A DNA stretch of 64,000 nt from positions 1 to 64,000 of the forward strand of contig DAIOKN010000002.1 of NCBI GenBank assembly GCA_036756705.1. Direction: 5' to 3'. Below are positions 8,426 to 16,834 of the stretch, piece by piece. The DNA is from Caproicibacter sp002399225 (GTDB taxonomy: Bacteria > Bacillota > Clostridia > Oscillospirales > Acutalibacteraceae). The translations under genes were made by a program, and so were the position numbers. The notes under the pieces are model-generated. The model saw nothing but the letters and a program-made list of their open reading frames with translations, did not search any database and was not told where the DNA came from. Every line of letters starts with the position of its first letter. Position 1 is the first letter of the stretch.

Positions 8426-9029
8426 AACCCGGCAAGATCTTTTTTAAGAAGGTCCTGCGGTGCACCGGGCAAGGACCCAGCCGGTGCAGCATTTCCACAT
8501 GAAGTTTGGTTCCATAACCCTTATGCCGCGCAAATCCATAGTCCGGATAGATCTTGTCTATCCGGCACATCAGCCGGTCACGGCTGACCTTTGCCAGGAT
8601 GGAGGCCGCCGCGATACTGGCGGAAAGCGAGTCCCCTTTTACAATCAGACGGGTTTTCACGTCAAGATTCGGCATGCGGTTTCCATCTACCAGCGCAAGG
8701 TCCGGTCTCGGATTCAATTTGTCGAAAGCCCGACGCATGGCAAGAAAAGTCGCCTGCAGAATATTAATTTCATCAATTTCATGCTCCGTTGCAAAACCGA
8801 CCCCACAGTCCACCGCCGTTTGTAAAATCACATCGTAGAGAGCTTCCCGCTTTTTAGGGGTCAGCTTTTTGGAATCGTTTAGTCCATCAATCTGAGCATG
8901 AGGCGGCAGCACTACGGCTGCGGCAAACACCGGCCCCGCAAGAGGACCCCGCCCCGCTTCGTCGATTCCGCAAACCAGCGGAAAACCGTCCGATCGGGCC
9001 GTGTCCTCATAAAGATGCCAGTCGATCAT
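8412..9029 (-). CDS. rnhB: Ribonuclease HII
   Basis: A 205-residue RNase HII that removes ribonucleotides and RNA from RNA:DNA hybrids. Active-site acidic residues are visible in CGIDEAGRGPLAGPV (D and E, about 20-34) and in ALVDGNRM (about 114-121); a SIAAASILAKVSRDR segment (about 134-148) is the typical family signature. The start overlaps the rbgA stop by 4 bases and its end overlaps yraN, indicating a tight operon rbgA-rnhB-yraN. Confidence 0.97.
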   Translation of the reverse strand: MIDWHLYEDTARSDGFPLVCGIDEAGRGPLAGPVFAAAVVLPPHAQIDGLNDSKKLTPKKREALYDVILQTAVDCGVGFATEHEIDEINILQATFLAMRRAFDKLNPRPDLALVDGNRMPNLDVKTRLIVKGDSLSASIAAASILAKVSRDRLMCRIDKIYPDYGFARHKGYGTKLHVEMLHRLGPCPVHRRTFLKKILPGYGGK

Positions 9030-9898
9030 TTCACTCCACCGGCTTTTTCCAAAGTAATTCTGCCGATCTTGCCGGCCCGGAACTCATCCAGCAGCATAGT
9101 GGCGGCGCGCTCCGTGTCGATTTCCCCGCCGCGGAGAAGCATCCCTCTTTTCCTGCCGATCTGCTCCAGAAGCTCATAGCCGCTCAGACTTGGGAGATCG
9201 CCCTCCAGCTTATACCTGCGTTCCAGCAGAGTTCCGTAATCGCCGCGCAGTACCTCGAGCAAACGGCAGGCAAGGGTTTCCAAATCCATAACATCGTCTT
9301 TTACCGCTCCGGTAAACGCCAGATGCTCCCCGACGACAGGATCCTCAAATTTAGGCCATAAAATTCCCGGCGTATCAAGGATTTCCATCTCTTTCCCCAC
9401 GGGAAACCACTGGCTGCTGCGGGTGACGCCGGGTCTGTCCGCAACGGAAGCGCGGCTGTTCTTGGAAAGCCGGTTGATCAGCGAACTTTTCCCTACATTT
9501 GGAATTCCAGCAACGAGGATCCGAATTTTGCGGCCCATCATCCCCCTTTTCTTCCATAGTGCCAGCTTGTCTGCAAGGATTGATTTTGCAAGCGGCAAGA
9601 ACCGGTTCAGGCCGGCACCCGTCCGGCAGTTCACATCAATCGCGCCAAGACCGCGCCCCCGAAAAAAGGCAATCCAATCGCCGGTCATGGCGGAATCCGC
9701 CAAGTCGGACTTATTCAGAAGAATTACACGTGGCTTTCCGTCCACCATGCGGCCTAGATCCGGGTTTTGGCTGCTCGCCGGAATCCGGGCGTCAAGGACT
9801 TCAGCCACAGCATCAACCTGCCGGATATTTTTTTCCATTTCCCGCCGGGTTTTTGCCATATGGCCAGGAAACCACTGAATCGGTTGCCCTTCCTGCAT
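9026..9898 (-). CDS. rbgA: Ribosome biogenesis GTPase RbgA/YlqF
   Basis: A 290-residue circularly permuted GTPase needed for 50S subunit maturation. G-motifs appear in permuted order: G5-like region first, G4 NKSD (in LLNKSDLAD), then G1 GIPNVGKSS and G3 DTPGI. The N-terminus IQWFPGHMAKTRREM is diagnostic for YlqF. The start at 9898 is chosen because GGGGGAG lies 4 bases upstream and the family begins here; the in-frame extension of 21 residues upstream is not conserved in type. It overlaps rnhB by 4 bases. Confidence 0.95.
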   Translation of the reverse strand: MQEGQPIQWFPGHMAKTRREMEKNIRQVDAVAEVLDARIPASSQNPDLGRMVDGKPRVILLNKSDLADSAMTGDWIAFFRGRGLGAIDVNCRTGAGLNRFLPLAKSILADKLALWKKRGMMGRKIRILVAGIPNVGKSSLINRLSKNSRASVADRPGVTRSSQWFPVGKEMEILDTPGILWPKFEDPVVGEHLAFTGAVKDDVMDLETLACRLLEVLRGDYGTLLERRYKLEGDLPSLSGYELLEQIGRKRGMLLRGGEIDTERAATMLLDEFRAGKIGRITLEKAGGVK

Positions 9899-9915
9899 AA
9901 AACTCCCCCTTCTTC

Positions 9916-10500
9916 TTAAGAATTCACCCTTCCAAAATGACTGAAAGGGAAAAGAATCCATTCCGCCTTTCCCAAAATAAAACGCTCATCCACCATTCCG
10001 ACATGGCAACTGCGGCTGTCGTCGGAAACCGGGCGGTTGTCGCCAAGAACAAAGACACAGCCTTTCGGTACGGTTACAGGAAATTTGTAATCGGCAGGCT
10101 GCGTGGTGATACCGTTTCGAATATACCGGGATTCGTCCAGCTGCTTTCCGTCGACACTGACGACGCCTGTCTGAAAATTAATATCCACAGTCTGATTTTC
10201 CAAAGCGATTACCCGCTTGATAATCGGTTCCGAAAGTCCCCGTGTGTGGGTGATAATGATTACATCTCCCCGCTTGGGCTGATAAAACTCGCTGAACAGA
10301 AGGACCCGGTCGTCAGAGTGAAGAGTCGGCAGCATGGAAGGACCGCTGACGCTGACCACCCGCAAAATAAAGGAAAAGAAAACCGTCACAACAATCAGAG
10401 AAGTAATCAGCGCTTCCATCCATTCATAGCAGCTGACAATCCCGCTGGCTGGGATGGAGGGCCTTTTTCTCTTGTCTGGCAGCGTCTTCTTTTTTCCCAA
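9916..10500 (-). CDS. lepB: Signal peptidase I (second copy in tandem)
   Basis: A 194-residue type I signal peptidase that cleaves Sec/Tat signal peptides at the outer face of the membrane. A positively charged N-terminus (about 1-25) leads into one membrane helix (about 30-50). The catalytic serine lies in SGPSMLPTL (about 51-59) and the catalytic lysine in IIKRVIAL (about 93-100); box E is GDNRPVSDDSR. It is 33 bases downstream of another signal peptidase gene and 17 bases upstream of rbgA, and is probably co-transcribed with them. Confidence 0.95.
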   Translation of the reverse strand: MGKKKTLPDKRKRPSIPASGIVSCYEWMEALITSLIVVTVFFSFILRVVSVSGPSMLPTLHSDDRVLLFSEFYQPKRGDVIIITHTRGLSEPIIKRVIALENQTVDINFQTGVVSVDGKQLDESRYIRNGITTQPADYKFPVTVPKGCVFVLGDNRPVSDDSRSCHVGMVDERFILGKAEWILFPFSHFGRVNS

Positions 10501-10533
10501 CGAAAAATCAACTCCTTATCCCACAATTTTACA

Positions 10534-11124
10534 TTATTTCACGATGGAATGGAACGGATTTAGAAGGAAAACCACTTTGCCGATCACATACCGGCAGTCA
10601 ATCATTCCAACTTCTTTAAAACGGCTGTCTTCCGAAATTGTCCGGTTGTCTCCCAGAACAAAAATATGGCCGGCCGGTACTTTTTGCGGGAACGTAACAT
10701 CGTATTGATCTTTTGTGATTCCATTTTTAATATAAGCCGATTCATCAAGCTCTTTTCCATCAACCAAGACGGTACCGGCCGCAAAATTGATATCGATCGT
10801 CTGCCCGCCTGTTGCAATCACACGCTTAATAAGGCGTTCATGCAGCCCCGTCGCATGCTCGTCGATGACCACAACATCACCGCAAGAAAAATGTCTGTCC
10901 ATACAAGAAACCAGGACCCGGTTGCCGTTCTGGTAATTCGGCTTCATGGAATCTCCGTCTACAACAATATTCACCCGGAACAAAAGCACGAATAAAGCCA
11001 TAATGACAGCCAGAGAAAGGATTAGGGCTTCCACCCATTCATAACAACTTTCTGCCCTTTGGTTGTCATGGTTTTTATCGGCTTCGCTTTTTTCCAGCGA
11101 ATCGGCATCCGCCATCTCTTTCAT
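10534..11124 (-). CDS. lepB: Signal peptidase I (first copy in tandem)
   Basis: A 196-residue paralogue of the downstream gene. It has a longer acidic/basic cytoplasmic N-terminus, one membrane helix (about 33-55), catalytic serine in DGDSMKPNY, catalytic lysine in LIKRVIATG, and box E GDNRTISEDSR. The start at 11124 is set by GGAGGA six bases upstream. A terminator lies between this gene and rplS, so its expression depends on read-through or an unseen promoter. Two tandem copies suggest different substrate preference or growth-phase use; this is inference. Confidence 0.95.
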   Translation of the reverse strand: MKEMADADSLEKSEADKNHDNQRAESCYEWVEALILSLAVIMALFVLLFRVNIVVDGDSMKPNYQNGNRVLVSCMDRHFSCGDVVVIDEHATGLHERLIKRVIATGGQTIDINFAAGTVLVDGKELDESAYIKNGITKDQYDVTFPQKVPAGHIFVLGDNRTISEDSRFKEVGMIDCRYVIGKVVFLLNPFHSIVK

Positions 11125-11146
11125 ACCATTTCCTCCGATCAAAAGA

Positions 11147-11175
11147 ACAAAAAAGGGACACCGAAATGTCCCTTT
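11147..11175 (-). terminator. Intrinsic terminator after rplS
   Basis: On the minus strand AAAGGGACA pairs with TGTCCCTTT (9 bp, 6-base loop, 11152-11175), followed by TTTTTTG. It starts 23 bases after the rplS stop and lies directly upstream of lepB. Confidence 0.9.
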
Positions 11176-11198
11176 GTAAGCACCCTATCTAGTTCTTA

Positions 11199-11540
11199 CT
11201 AAATTTTGCTCTTTACTTTCGCAGCTTTGCCGACTCTGCTGCGCAGATAATACAGCTTCGCACGGCGGACACGGCCTTTGCGGATCACCGTAACACCCTT
11301 CACATTTGGGGAATGAATCGGGAAGACTCTTTCCACGCCCACACCGTAAGAAACACGGCGAACGGTGAACGTCTCACTGACTCCGCTCCCTTTCCGGGCG
11401 ATTACCGTTCCTTCAAACGCCTGGATTCTTTCTCGATCTCCTTCGCGGATATTAACATCCACTCGCACGGTGTCACCGATCTGAAAGGCAGGCAGTTCCG
11501 ACTTTGTCGAATCCTGTGCAATTGTCTTTAATGCATCCAT
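11199..11540 (-). CDS. rplS: 50S ribosomal protein L19
   Basis: A 113-residue L19, normal length, located at the 30S-50S interface. Typical segments are FQIGDTVRVDVNIREGDRER, FEGTVIARKGSGVSETFTVRR and the C-terminal VRRAKLYYLRSRVGKAAK. An AGGAGG ribosome binding site lies 9 bases upstream of the ATG. It is preceded by a structured leader and a clear promoter, and followed by a terminator, so it can be expressed alone. Confidence 0.98.
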   Translation of the reverse strand: MDALKTIAQDSTKSELPAFQIGDTVRVDVNIREGDRERIQAFEGTVIARKGSGVSETFTVRRVSYGVGVERVFPIHSPNVKGVTVIRKGRVRRAKLYYLRSRVGKAAKVKSKI

Positions 11541-11563
11541 TTTAATTAATCCTCCTAATTTTA

Positions 11564-11648
11564 GACATTCATGCCGAGGGCAGAGGACTGTCCGTTTTAA
11601 TGCCCTGAGTGTCAGGTATTAAATCCCATCGGATTTTCCGACGGATCT
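11564..11648 (-). promoter_or_regulatory. Structured rplS 5' leader (candidate L19 leader)
   Basis: Between the promoter and the rplS ribosome binding site two RNA structures can be drawn on the minus strand. The first is an imperfect hairpin ATCCGTCGGA/TCCGATGGGAT (11623-11646). The second is a nested stem-loop in which GACA/TGTC (11564-11567 with 11610-11613) encloses AGGGCA/TGCCCT (11577-11582 with 11601-11606). Autoregulatory L19 leaders are known in Firmicutes; assignment to that family here is by position and structure only. Confidence 0.55.
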
Positions 11649-11661
11649 CAAATACTTTTTA

Positions 11662-11690
11662 ATCATACCACATTCCGGCAAACGGCGCAA
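11662..11690 (-). promoter_or_regulatory. Promoter of rplS
   Basis: Minus-strand TTGCGC (11685-11690), 17-base spacer, TATGAT (11662-11667). The predicted transcript begins about 115 bases upstream of rplS and includes the structured leader. Confidence 0.7.
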
Positions 11691-11712
11691 CATTTTTTTA
11701 TCGCTTTCACTG

Positions 11713-12309
11713 CTAATCATACTTTCCTTTTTTAAAGGTAAGCAGAAACATCAGATAGATGCAGATCAGCAGAAGGGCAAAATTTCCAGGCGAACGGAAC
11801 AGCGCCAGAAATCCCGCGACAGAAAGAGGCGTGAGAAAAAGAAACGACACCACCCCCACCGCCCTAGCCGCTACGTCCGGCTCCCAGCGCATACAGAGCA
11901 GCGCATACAGAGCCTGTCCCCCATCCAGTGGTTCAATCGGCAGAATATTGAACAGAAACAGCGCACAGTTCGCCAGAATAAAGTTTCCGGCCGCAGGGCG
12001 AAAAATAAGCGGCAGCAGACATGCCGCAAGATTGACCGCAGGCCCTGAAAGCGACACTGCAGCATCCCGCAGATATCCATGGTCCGGCCTGGAAGTGCGG
12101 ATTATATCGACCCCATAAAGATTAAACCGGATTTCCTCCGGCAGGCATTTGAGTCCGCGCATCACCACGAGATGACCGCACTCGTGAAGAGCTGCCGCCG
12201 CCAGCCCGGCTGCCGCGATGCCGCTTCGATCAAACAAAAGCAGCAGGGCGATCAGAGCAAAAAAGAAATAGCTGAACGTCACCCGGCAGTTTCCGAGCAA
12301 AAAAGTCAT
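11713..12309 (-). CDS. Site-2 protease family membrane metalloprotease (SpoIVFB-like M50)
   Basis: A 198-residue polytopic membrane protein. The zinc motif HECGH lies in the second hydrophobic helix (about 42-46) and the third zinc ligand in NILPIEPLDGGQ (about 121-132), matching the HExxH and NxxPxxPLDGG motifs of M50B proteases. In spore formers SpoIVFB cleaves pro-sigma-K at the forespore membrane; the size and Firmicutes context fit, but a housekeeping role is possible. Its start overlaps the stop of the upstream membrane-protein gene by 4 bases, so the two are coupled. Confidence 0.85.
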   Translation of the reverse strand: MTFLLGNCRVTFSYFFFALIALLLLFDRSGIAAAGLAAAALHECGHLVVMRGLKCLPEEIRFNLYGVDIIRTSRPDHGYLRDAAVSLSGPAVNLAACLLPLIFRPAAGNFILANCALFLFNILPIEPLDGGQALYALLCMRWEPDVAARAVGVVSFLFLTPLSVAGFLALFRSPGNFALLLICIYLMFLLTFKKGKYD

Positions 12310-12872
12310 GAGGCGGCTGGCTCAGACGGCGCGTTTTCATTGATCTTCGGAACGCTGCCCTGCGACTGTGCTGATGCAGAAGAATTCCCCTGCCCTTGAG
12401 AAACCGCCTGTTTTTCCGAGCTGGAAGAGGAATTCGGCGCAGCCGCATTGCCACCATTCTCCTGGGCAGAGGAAGGTAACGTTTGGCTGTCTCTGGGGTT
12501 GGAAATGGTGGACCAGAGATTGACCACCACATGCTTGATATTGTCCATTTGTGCATCGGCGACAATAGAATCGTTTAAAGATTCCCAGTACCAATTTTTC
12601 ATCTGCTGGTAAACGGTGCCTCCATTCAGCCGCAGAGCGATGGCTGCCGCCAGAATTGCCGTGCATACGCCGATTTGAATTGCCGTCAGAAGCCTCGTGC
12701 TTTTCCTGCGAGCTGCGCTGCGGGCCGCTTTTTCCGACCGCCGCTTTTCCCAGTCGTCATCGCTGGATTCCCAATCCTCTTCCGGTGCTTCCCTCGAACT
12801 TTTCTCTTCGGAGGTTTCTTCTTTCAAATTTTGGTCTTTCTGATCCGTTTCCATTCTTGTGTCGCGCTTCAT
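12306..12872 (-). CDS. Single-pass membrane protein coupled to the M50 protease (possible SpoIVFA-like partner without LytM domain)
   Basis: A 188-residue protein with no recognisable enzymatic domain. A highly charged cytoplasmic N-terminus (about 1-62, rich in E, D, R, K) precedes one membrane helix (about 63-85, LLTAIQIGVCTAILAAAIAL), then an extracytoplasmic region and a low-complexity S/Q/N/A tail (about 130-188). The stop codon overlaps the protease start in an ATGA. SpoIVFA, the SpoIVFB regulator, has the same placement and topology but ends in a LytM/M23 domain, absent here. Functional equivalence is inference. Confidence 0.7.
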   Translation of the reverse strand: MKRDTRMETDQKDQNLKEETSEEKSSREAPEEDWESSDDDWEKRRSEKAARSAARRKSTRLLTAIQIGVCTAILAAAIALRLNGGTVYQQMKNWYWESLNDSIVADAQMDNIKHVVVNLWSTISNPRDSQTLPSSAQENGGNAAAPNSSSSSEKQAVSQGQGNSSASAQSQGSVPKINENAPSEPAAS

Positions 12873-12914
12873 TGAAAATCCTCCCGCAAATTACGTTCAA
12901 ATCATCATATGAAA

Positions 12915-12942
12915 CAAAAGGCGGAAACAGAACAAGTCCGCC
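12915..12942 (-). terminator. Hairpin with short T-tract upstream of the M50 operon
   Basis: In the 185-base divergent gap, GGCGGA (12920-12925) pairs with TCCGCC (12937-12942). On the minus strand the stem is followed by TTTTGTTTC, resembling an intrinsic terminator, but no minus-strand gene lies immediately upstream. It could attenuate transcription into the 188-residue gene and protease, or be incidental. Confidence 0.4.
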
Positions 12943-13002
12943 TCAAAAGTAGGGACAAAACCATATGGGGGTCTGACAGCGGGTATTTTTTGCAGGCCGT
13001 TC

Positions 13003-13031
13003 TTGTAAATCAGCGTCAACTCTGATAAAAT
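13003..13031 (+). promoter_or_regulatory. Promoter of the LUD-domain gene
   Basis: TTGTAA (13003-13008), 17-base spacer, TAAAAT (13026-13031). The start codon lies 27 bases downstream with GAAGGA six bases before it. Confidence 0.6.
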
Positions 13032-13057
13032 CACAAGTAAAGAAAGAAGGATTTCAC

Positions 13058-13702
13058 ATGGATCTTGCTTTGACGGAATTTGCGCAAAAAAAAATAGCAA
13101 CCGCAATAAAAGCCTTGAACGCCAACCGCTTCGACGCTCGTTTTGTGGCGAACCGGGAAGAACTTTTGAAGCTGCTGAACGAACTGGTGCCGGAACGTGC
13201 CGTTGTGGCAAACGGAGGCTCCATAACGCTGGAGGAAACCGGCGTGATGGATTTTATCCGCAGCGGTAAATTCCAATACCTGGACCGCTACCGTGAGGGG
13301 ATGGACGACGAGGAACGCCGGGATATTTTTTTGCGTTCCCTCGGCGCAGACTGGTATTTTACCAGTTCCAACGCCATCACAATGGACGGCCAGCTTTTCA
13401 ACATCGACGGCAACTCAAATCGTGTCGCAGCAATTGCCTATGGCCCCAGAAACGTCGTTGTTGTCGCGGGAGCAAATAAGTTGGTGCAAAACCTAGCCGA
13501 TGCCGAAAGCCGCGTGAAAGGCCGGAGTGCCGGAGCCAACTGTCTCCGTCTGAAAATTCAAACCACCGGCTGCTCCATCACTGGAAAATGCACCGACTGC
13601 AAAAGCCCGGAGAGAATTTGCTGCAATACTCTAATCAGCAGTTTTCAGCATGTGCCGGGCCGGGTGAAGGTATTTTTACTGCCCGAAATACTGGGCTATT
13701 AG
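13058..13702 (+). CDS. LUD-domain protein (lactate utilisation LutC/YkgG-like)
   Basis: A 214-residue protein of the LUD (DUF162) family. The N-terminal helix-rich part is followed by the conserved VVANGGSITLEETGVMDFI (about 46-64) and a SSNAITMDGQLFNIDGNSNRVAAIAYGP core (about 105-132), typical of single-domain LUD proteins in Clostridia. A Cys-rich C-terminal stretch (TTGCSITGKCTDCKSPERICC, about 166-186) could bind metal or an iron-sulfur cluster; this is inference. LutC in Bacillus is part of a three-gene lactate-oxidising complex, but no lutA/lutB neighbours are present, so the real substrate is unknown. Confidence 0.85.
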   Translation: MDLALTEFAQKKIATAIKALNANRFDARFVANREELLKLLNELVPERAVVANGGSITLEETGVMDFIRSGKFQYLDRYREGMDDEERRDIFLRSLGADWYFTSSNAITMDGQLFNIDGNSNRVAAIAYGPRNVVVVAGANKLVQNLADAESRVKGRSAGANCLRLKIQTTGCSITGKCTDCKSPERICCNTLISSFQHVPGRVKVFLLPEILGY

Positions 13703-13736
13703 CAAAAAAAAGATCGCGTGAATTCACGGTTCTCGC

Positions 13737-13765
13737 AAAAGCTCCCGGTTTGTCCGGGAGCTTTT
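13737..13765. terminator. Bidirectional terminator between LUD gene and res
   Basis: AAAAGCTCCCGG (13737-13748) pairs perfectly with CCGGGAGCTTTT (13754-13765) around a 5-base loop. It separates the plus-strand LUD gene from the minus-strand type III restriction gene and can terminate both. Confidence 0.92.
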
Positions 13766-13797
13766 GTCATGAAAGAAACATTTGTCTGCATTACGAT

Positions 13798-16700
13798 TTA
13801 TTTTTTCCCGTTTCCGGAATCAGTGCCGCCGCACTTTTCGGCAAAATCGTCAAAGCTGTCGGTTGCTTCAAAGTCGACATCGCTGCCCAGCGAGGCAAAA
13901 TGTTTTCGCCCGCATCGGATTTTTGCCGTCTCCGTTGGGCGAAGTGCTTCTTCCTGAATATTTTCCTTCGTTTCCAGAACAAAATAAAGCTTTTTTTCTC
14001 CATCCTGCTCCACAAGCAAAGCCCAGTCCGGGTTATAGCTGCCCAGCGGCGTGGAAATTTGAAACCAGGCCGGCAGCTTTGCATAGAGCTTAACCGCCCG
14101 GTTTGACTCCAATTTTTCGGCAAACCGTTTTTCATGGTCGCTGTCGTAAACGACATAATGATAAGGCGATTTGGTGCTTTTGATCATATTGCGTTCCAGA
14201 TAGCCGGTAAGCTCTTTCTGTTCAAACAGTTCCTGCGCATAGTACTCTTTCTCGCCTAAACGGGTATATTTGACGCCATCCACTAAGAAACTTCGCATTT
14301 CCTTCTTTAAAATAGAAGCGGTAGTCTCCATGTATTTCTGCGGATTTTGATAGAAGCTGTTCAGTGTTTGACTTTGCACCAGAATGGCAACAATCGTGCG
14401 TCGGGTTAGATTGGTGGCATTCTGAAGATAAACGATCGGATTGGGCAGCGGCTGCCCGCCGACTCCGACAGAAAGCCCGCGATGTTCCCGCTCTTCGGCA
14501 GCGACTCCCCCTTCCGAGAGATTCACCGACGCCTTTGTAAAAATCAATTTGCCCGGCTGAACGGCACTCAATGTTTTCCGCATTTCCTCACAGCACTTTT
14601 CGATCAGCTTTTGACTGTCAAAACTGACTGAATAAGTCGTTTTGTACTTAATGTGATCCCAAAGTTCCTGAAACTCCGGCTGGAGGAAAACGGCCTTATT
14701 TAAAGTCACTCTGCGCCTTTCGTCGGCGGAACGAATTCTGAGGCTGCCGCATGCTTTCCGGCAGACCATCTCAATCGCCGGCTTGCTGCTGGCCAGGCTC
14801 GAAGGGATTTCCAGCAGATCGTCCCGCAGCGCTCTGCGCAGCTTGTCCTGCACATGGCCGGAAACATCCAGATAACCTTTTTCCACAAACATCTGAAAAA
14901 TCCCGCCTGATTTTTCTTCCCCCAGATAGACCGAAGAACCATCCGCACGCTTCACCGAAAGGTTTGCGAAAGAATGTCGTTCCAAAACGCCAAAGCGGAT
15001 TCCCTCCTCCGTTTCATATTCCCGCTGCAAACCGGCGGCGAAATCATCGTAGCTTTCATTCGCCATCACCGTCAGGGTATTGATGGCGCTGCCATACCGG
15101 CGTTCTCCGTTTTGATCGACGCAGAGACGCAGGCCGCGGCCGATTTCCTGGCGTTTCTTCACCTTGCTGTGGGTTTCATTCAGCGTGCAGATCTGGAAAA
15201 CGTTCGGATTATCCCAGCCTTCGCGCAGTGCGGAATGAGTGAAAATAAAACGCAGTTTGGAATGAAAAGACAGCAGTTCTTCTTTATCCCGCATAATCAG
15301 GCTGTAAATATCTTCATCGGCCGCCGTGGCGCCGCTGGTATCTTTCAGAATTCCCTTTTTGTCCTGTGAAAAGTAACCGTTATGCACCTTGCTGACATCA
15401 AAATTGCGCAGGTCTCCGGCCAGTGCGTGATACTTTGGCAGCCGGATTAACTCATTATAATTTTTTTCAAACAGCTTTGCATAAATGCCGGGGTGCGGCT
15501 GTCCGTTCCGGTCATAAAAGCGGTAATTCGACACGCGGTCCACAAAAAAGAGACTCAGCACTTTGATTCCAAGCGGGTTCAAGCGCAGTTCCTTATCCAA
15601 ATGTTCCTGGATGGTGCGACGAATTTGCTGTTCCTTGATGGTCAGGTCGTCCACATCCCCGACTCTTTTGCCGAGCCGCAGCACCTCCGGCTTAGCCGTA
15701 AAGCTTACAAATTCGTTTCCCGGTTCGCAGTAAATTTCATCTATAATATAATTTTCATAGACACTGCGGCAGCCGGAACGCTCATACAAATCCTGGCCGG
15801 CTCGGACGGTAACGGGCCGGCGCTGGACTTTGCCCTTTCGCAGAACGTCCATCTCAATTTTCGCCGTGATCGGGGATTTCCTGTTATCAACCGATTTAAG
15901 ACAAAAATATGCCTTGTTGTGGTTGTCTTTGGAGGCAAAACTGGCCACTTCAATCTGTTTGACCAATCCCAGACGGAAGCTGTCCACAGCGTCCAGCTTA
16001 TAAACCAGGTTGTGTTTTTCCACATGCGTCGCTGAGTAGCGGACAATGCAGCACGGATGCAGGGAAGCGATGGCTTCTTTCGCTTTCGGCGTTGTGTCCA
16101 CGCTTTGCGGTTCATCAATGATGACAAACGGATTGGTTGCCTGAATCAGCTCAATCGGCTTCAATCCATTTAATCGATCATTGGCCCGATGAATGAGATT
16201 GGATTTTTTCTCCCATTCCCCGGGCGAGAGGTCGCGACGCAGCTGTCCGGATTCATCTGTATTAGAAAACGATTTTCGGAAGGCATCAATATTAATGACC
16301 ATCATGGAGATGCTGTCGTTCACCGCGAAGCTGCGCACTTGTTCCAGTTTGCCGGAATCGTAAACAAAAGCATCGTACACCACGTTGTTATAGAGATTCC
16401 GGAAGTGTTCCCGCGTGATCTGCAGAGTTTTATAGACGCCCTCTTTAATTGCAACACTGGGTACCACGATGATAAATTTCGTGAATCCGTAGGCTTGATT
16501 CAGCTCAAAGGCCGTGCGGAGATACACATACGTTTTCCCCGTTCCGGTCTCCATTTCCACGTCAAAGTCCAGCCTGCCGCCCTTGAGCGTCCTGCTCTGC
16601 GGCAAACCGTTGCGAAGCTGTACCTTCCGCAGGTTGCGCAGGATTTCCTCCTTGCCCAGATCCAAGCGATTGCCAACGCCGACAGTTCCCATAAAATTCA

Positions 16701-16824
16701 TCTGGCCGTTAAGATTCGGCACCGAAAAGCCGGTTCGCCTTTCGGCCTGCCCCTGAAACAGATCTACAACTGAAGCAATCGCCTGCTGCTGATAGGGCAG
16801 ATCCGCGTCGAATTGAAGTTTCAT
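13798..16824 (-). CDS. res: Type III restriction-modification system, restriction/helicase subunit (Res)
   Basis: A 1008-residue Res subunit that translocates along DNA with the Mod partner and cuts unmodified DNA. A superfamily 2 helicase core has Walker A ETGTGKTYV (about 92-100), the DEAD-box variant IDEPQ (about 235), the SAT-like motif RYSATHVEK, and a C-terminal helicase motif ending IGRGLRLCVDQNG. The C-terminal nuclease has PDWALLV followed by FVLETK (about 950-975), the PD-ExK arrangement. No frameshift or loss of motif is visible. It starts 10 bases after mod, in the standard mod-res order. Confidence 0.96.
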   Translation of the reverse strand: MKLQFDADLPYQQQAIASVVDLFQGQAERRTGFSVPNLNGQMNFMGTVGVGNRLDLGKEEILRNLRKVQLRNGLPQSRTLKGGRLDFDVEMETGTGKTYVYLRTAFELNQAYGFTKFIIVVPSVAIKEGVYKTLQITREHFRNLYNNVVYDAFVYDSGKLEQVRSFAVNDSISMMVINIDAFRKSFSNTDESGQLRRDLSPGEWEKKSNLIHRANDRLNGLKPIELIQATNPFVIIDEPQSVDTTPKAKEAIASLHPCCIVRYSATHVEKHNLVYKLDAVDSFRLGLVKQIEVASFASKDNHNKAYFCLKSVDNRKSPITAKIEMDVLRKGKVQRRPVTVRAGQDLYERSGCRSVYENYIIDEIYCEPGNEFVSFTAKPEVLRLGKRVGDVDDLTIKEQQIRRTIQEHLDKELRLNPLGIKVLSLFFVDRVSNYRFYDRNGQPHPGIYAKLFEKNYNELIRLPKYHALAGDLRNFDVSKVHNGYFSQDKKGILKDTSGATAADEDIYSLIMRDKEELLSFHSKLRFIFTHSALREGWDNPNVFQICTLNETHSKVKKRQEIGRGLRLCVDQNGERRYGSAINTLTVMANESYDDFAAGLQREYETEEGIRFGVLERHSFANLSVKRADGSSVYLGEEKSGGIFQMFVEKGYLDVSGHVQDKLRRALRDDLLEIPSSLASSKPAIEMVCRKACGSLRIRSADERRRVTLNKAVFLQPEFQELWDHIKYKTTYSVSFDSQKLIEKCCEEMRKTLSAVQPGKLIFTKASVNLSEGGVAAEEREHRGLSVGVGGQPLPNPIVYLQNATNLTRRTIVAILVQSQTLNSFYQNPQKYMETTASILKKEMRSFLVDGVKYTRLGEKEYYAQELFEQKELTGYLERNMIKSTKSPYHYVVYDSDHEKRFAEKLESNRAVKLYAKLPAWFQISTPLGSYNPDWALLVEQDGEKKLYFVLETKENIQEEALRPTETAKIRCGRKHFASLGSDVDFEATDSFDDFAEKCGGTDSGNGKK

Positions 16825-16834
16825 CCTGCTCCCC

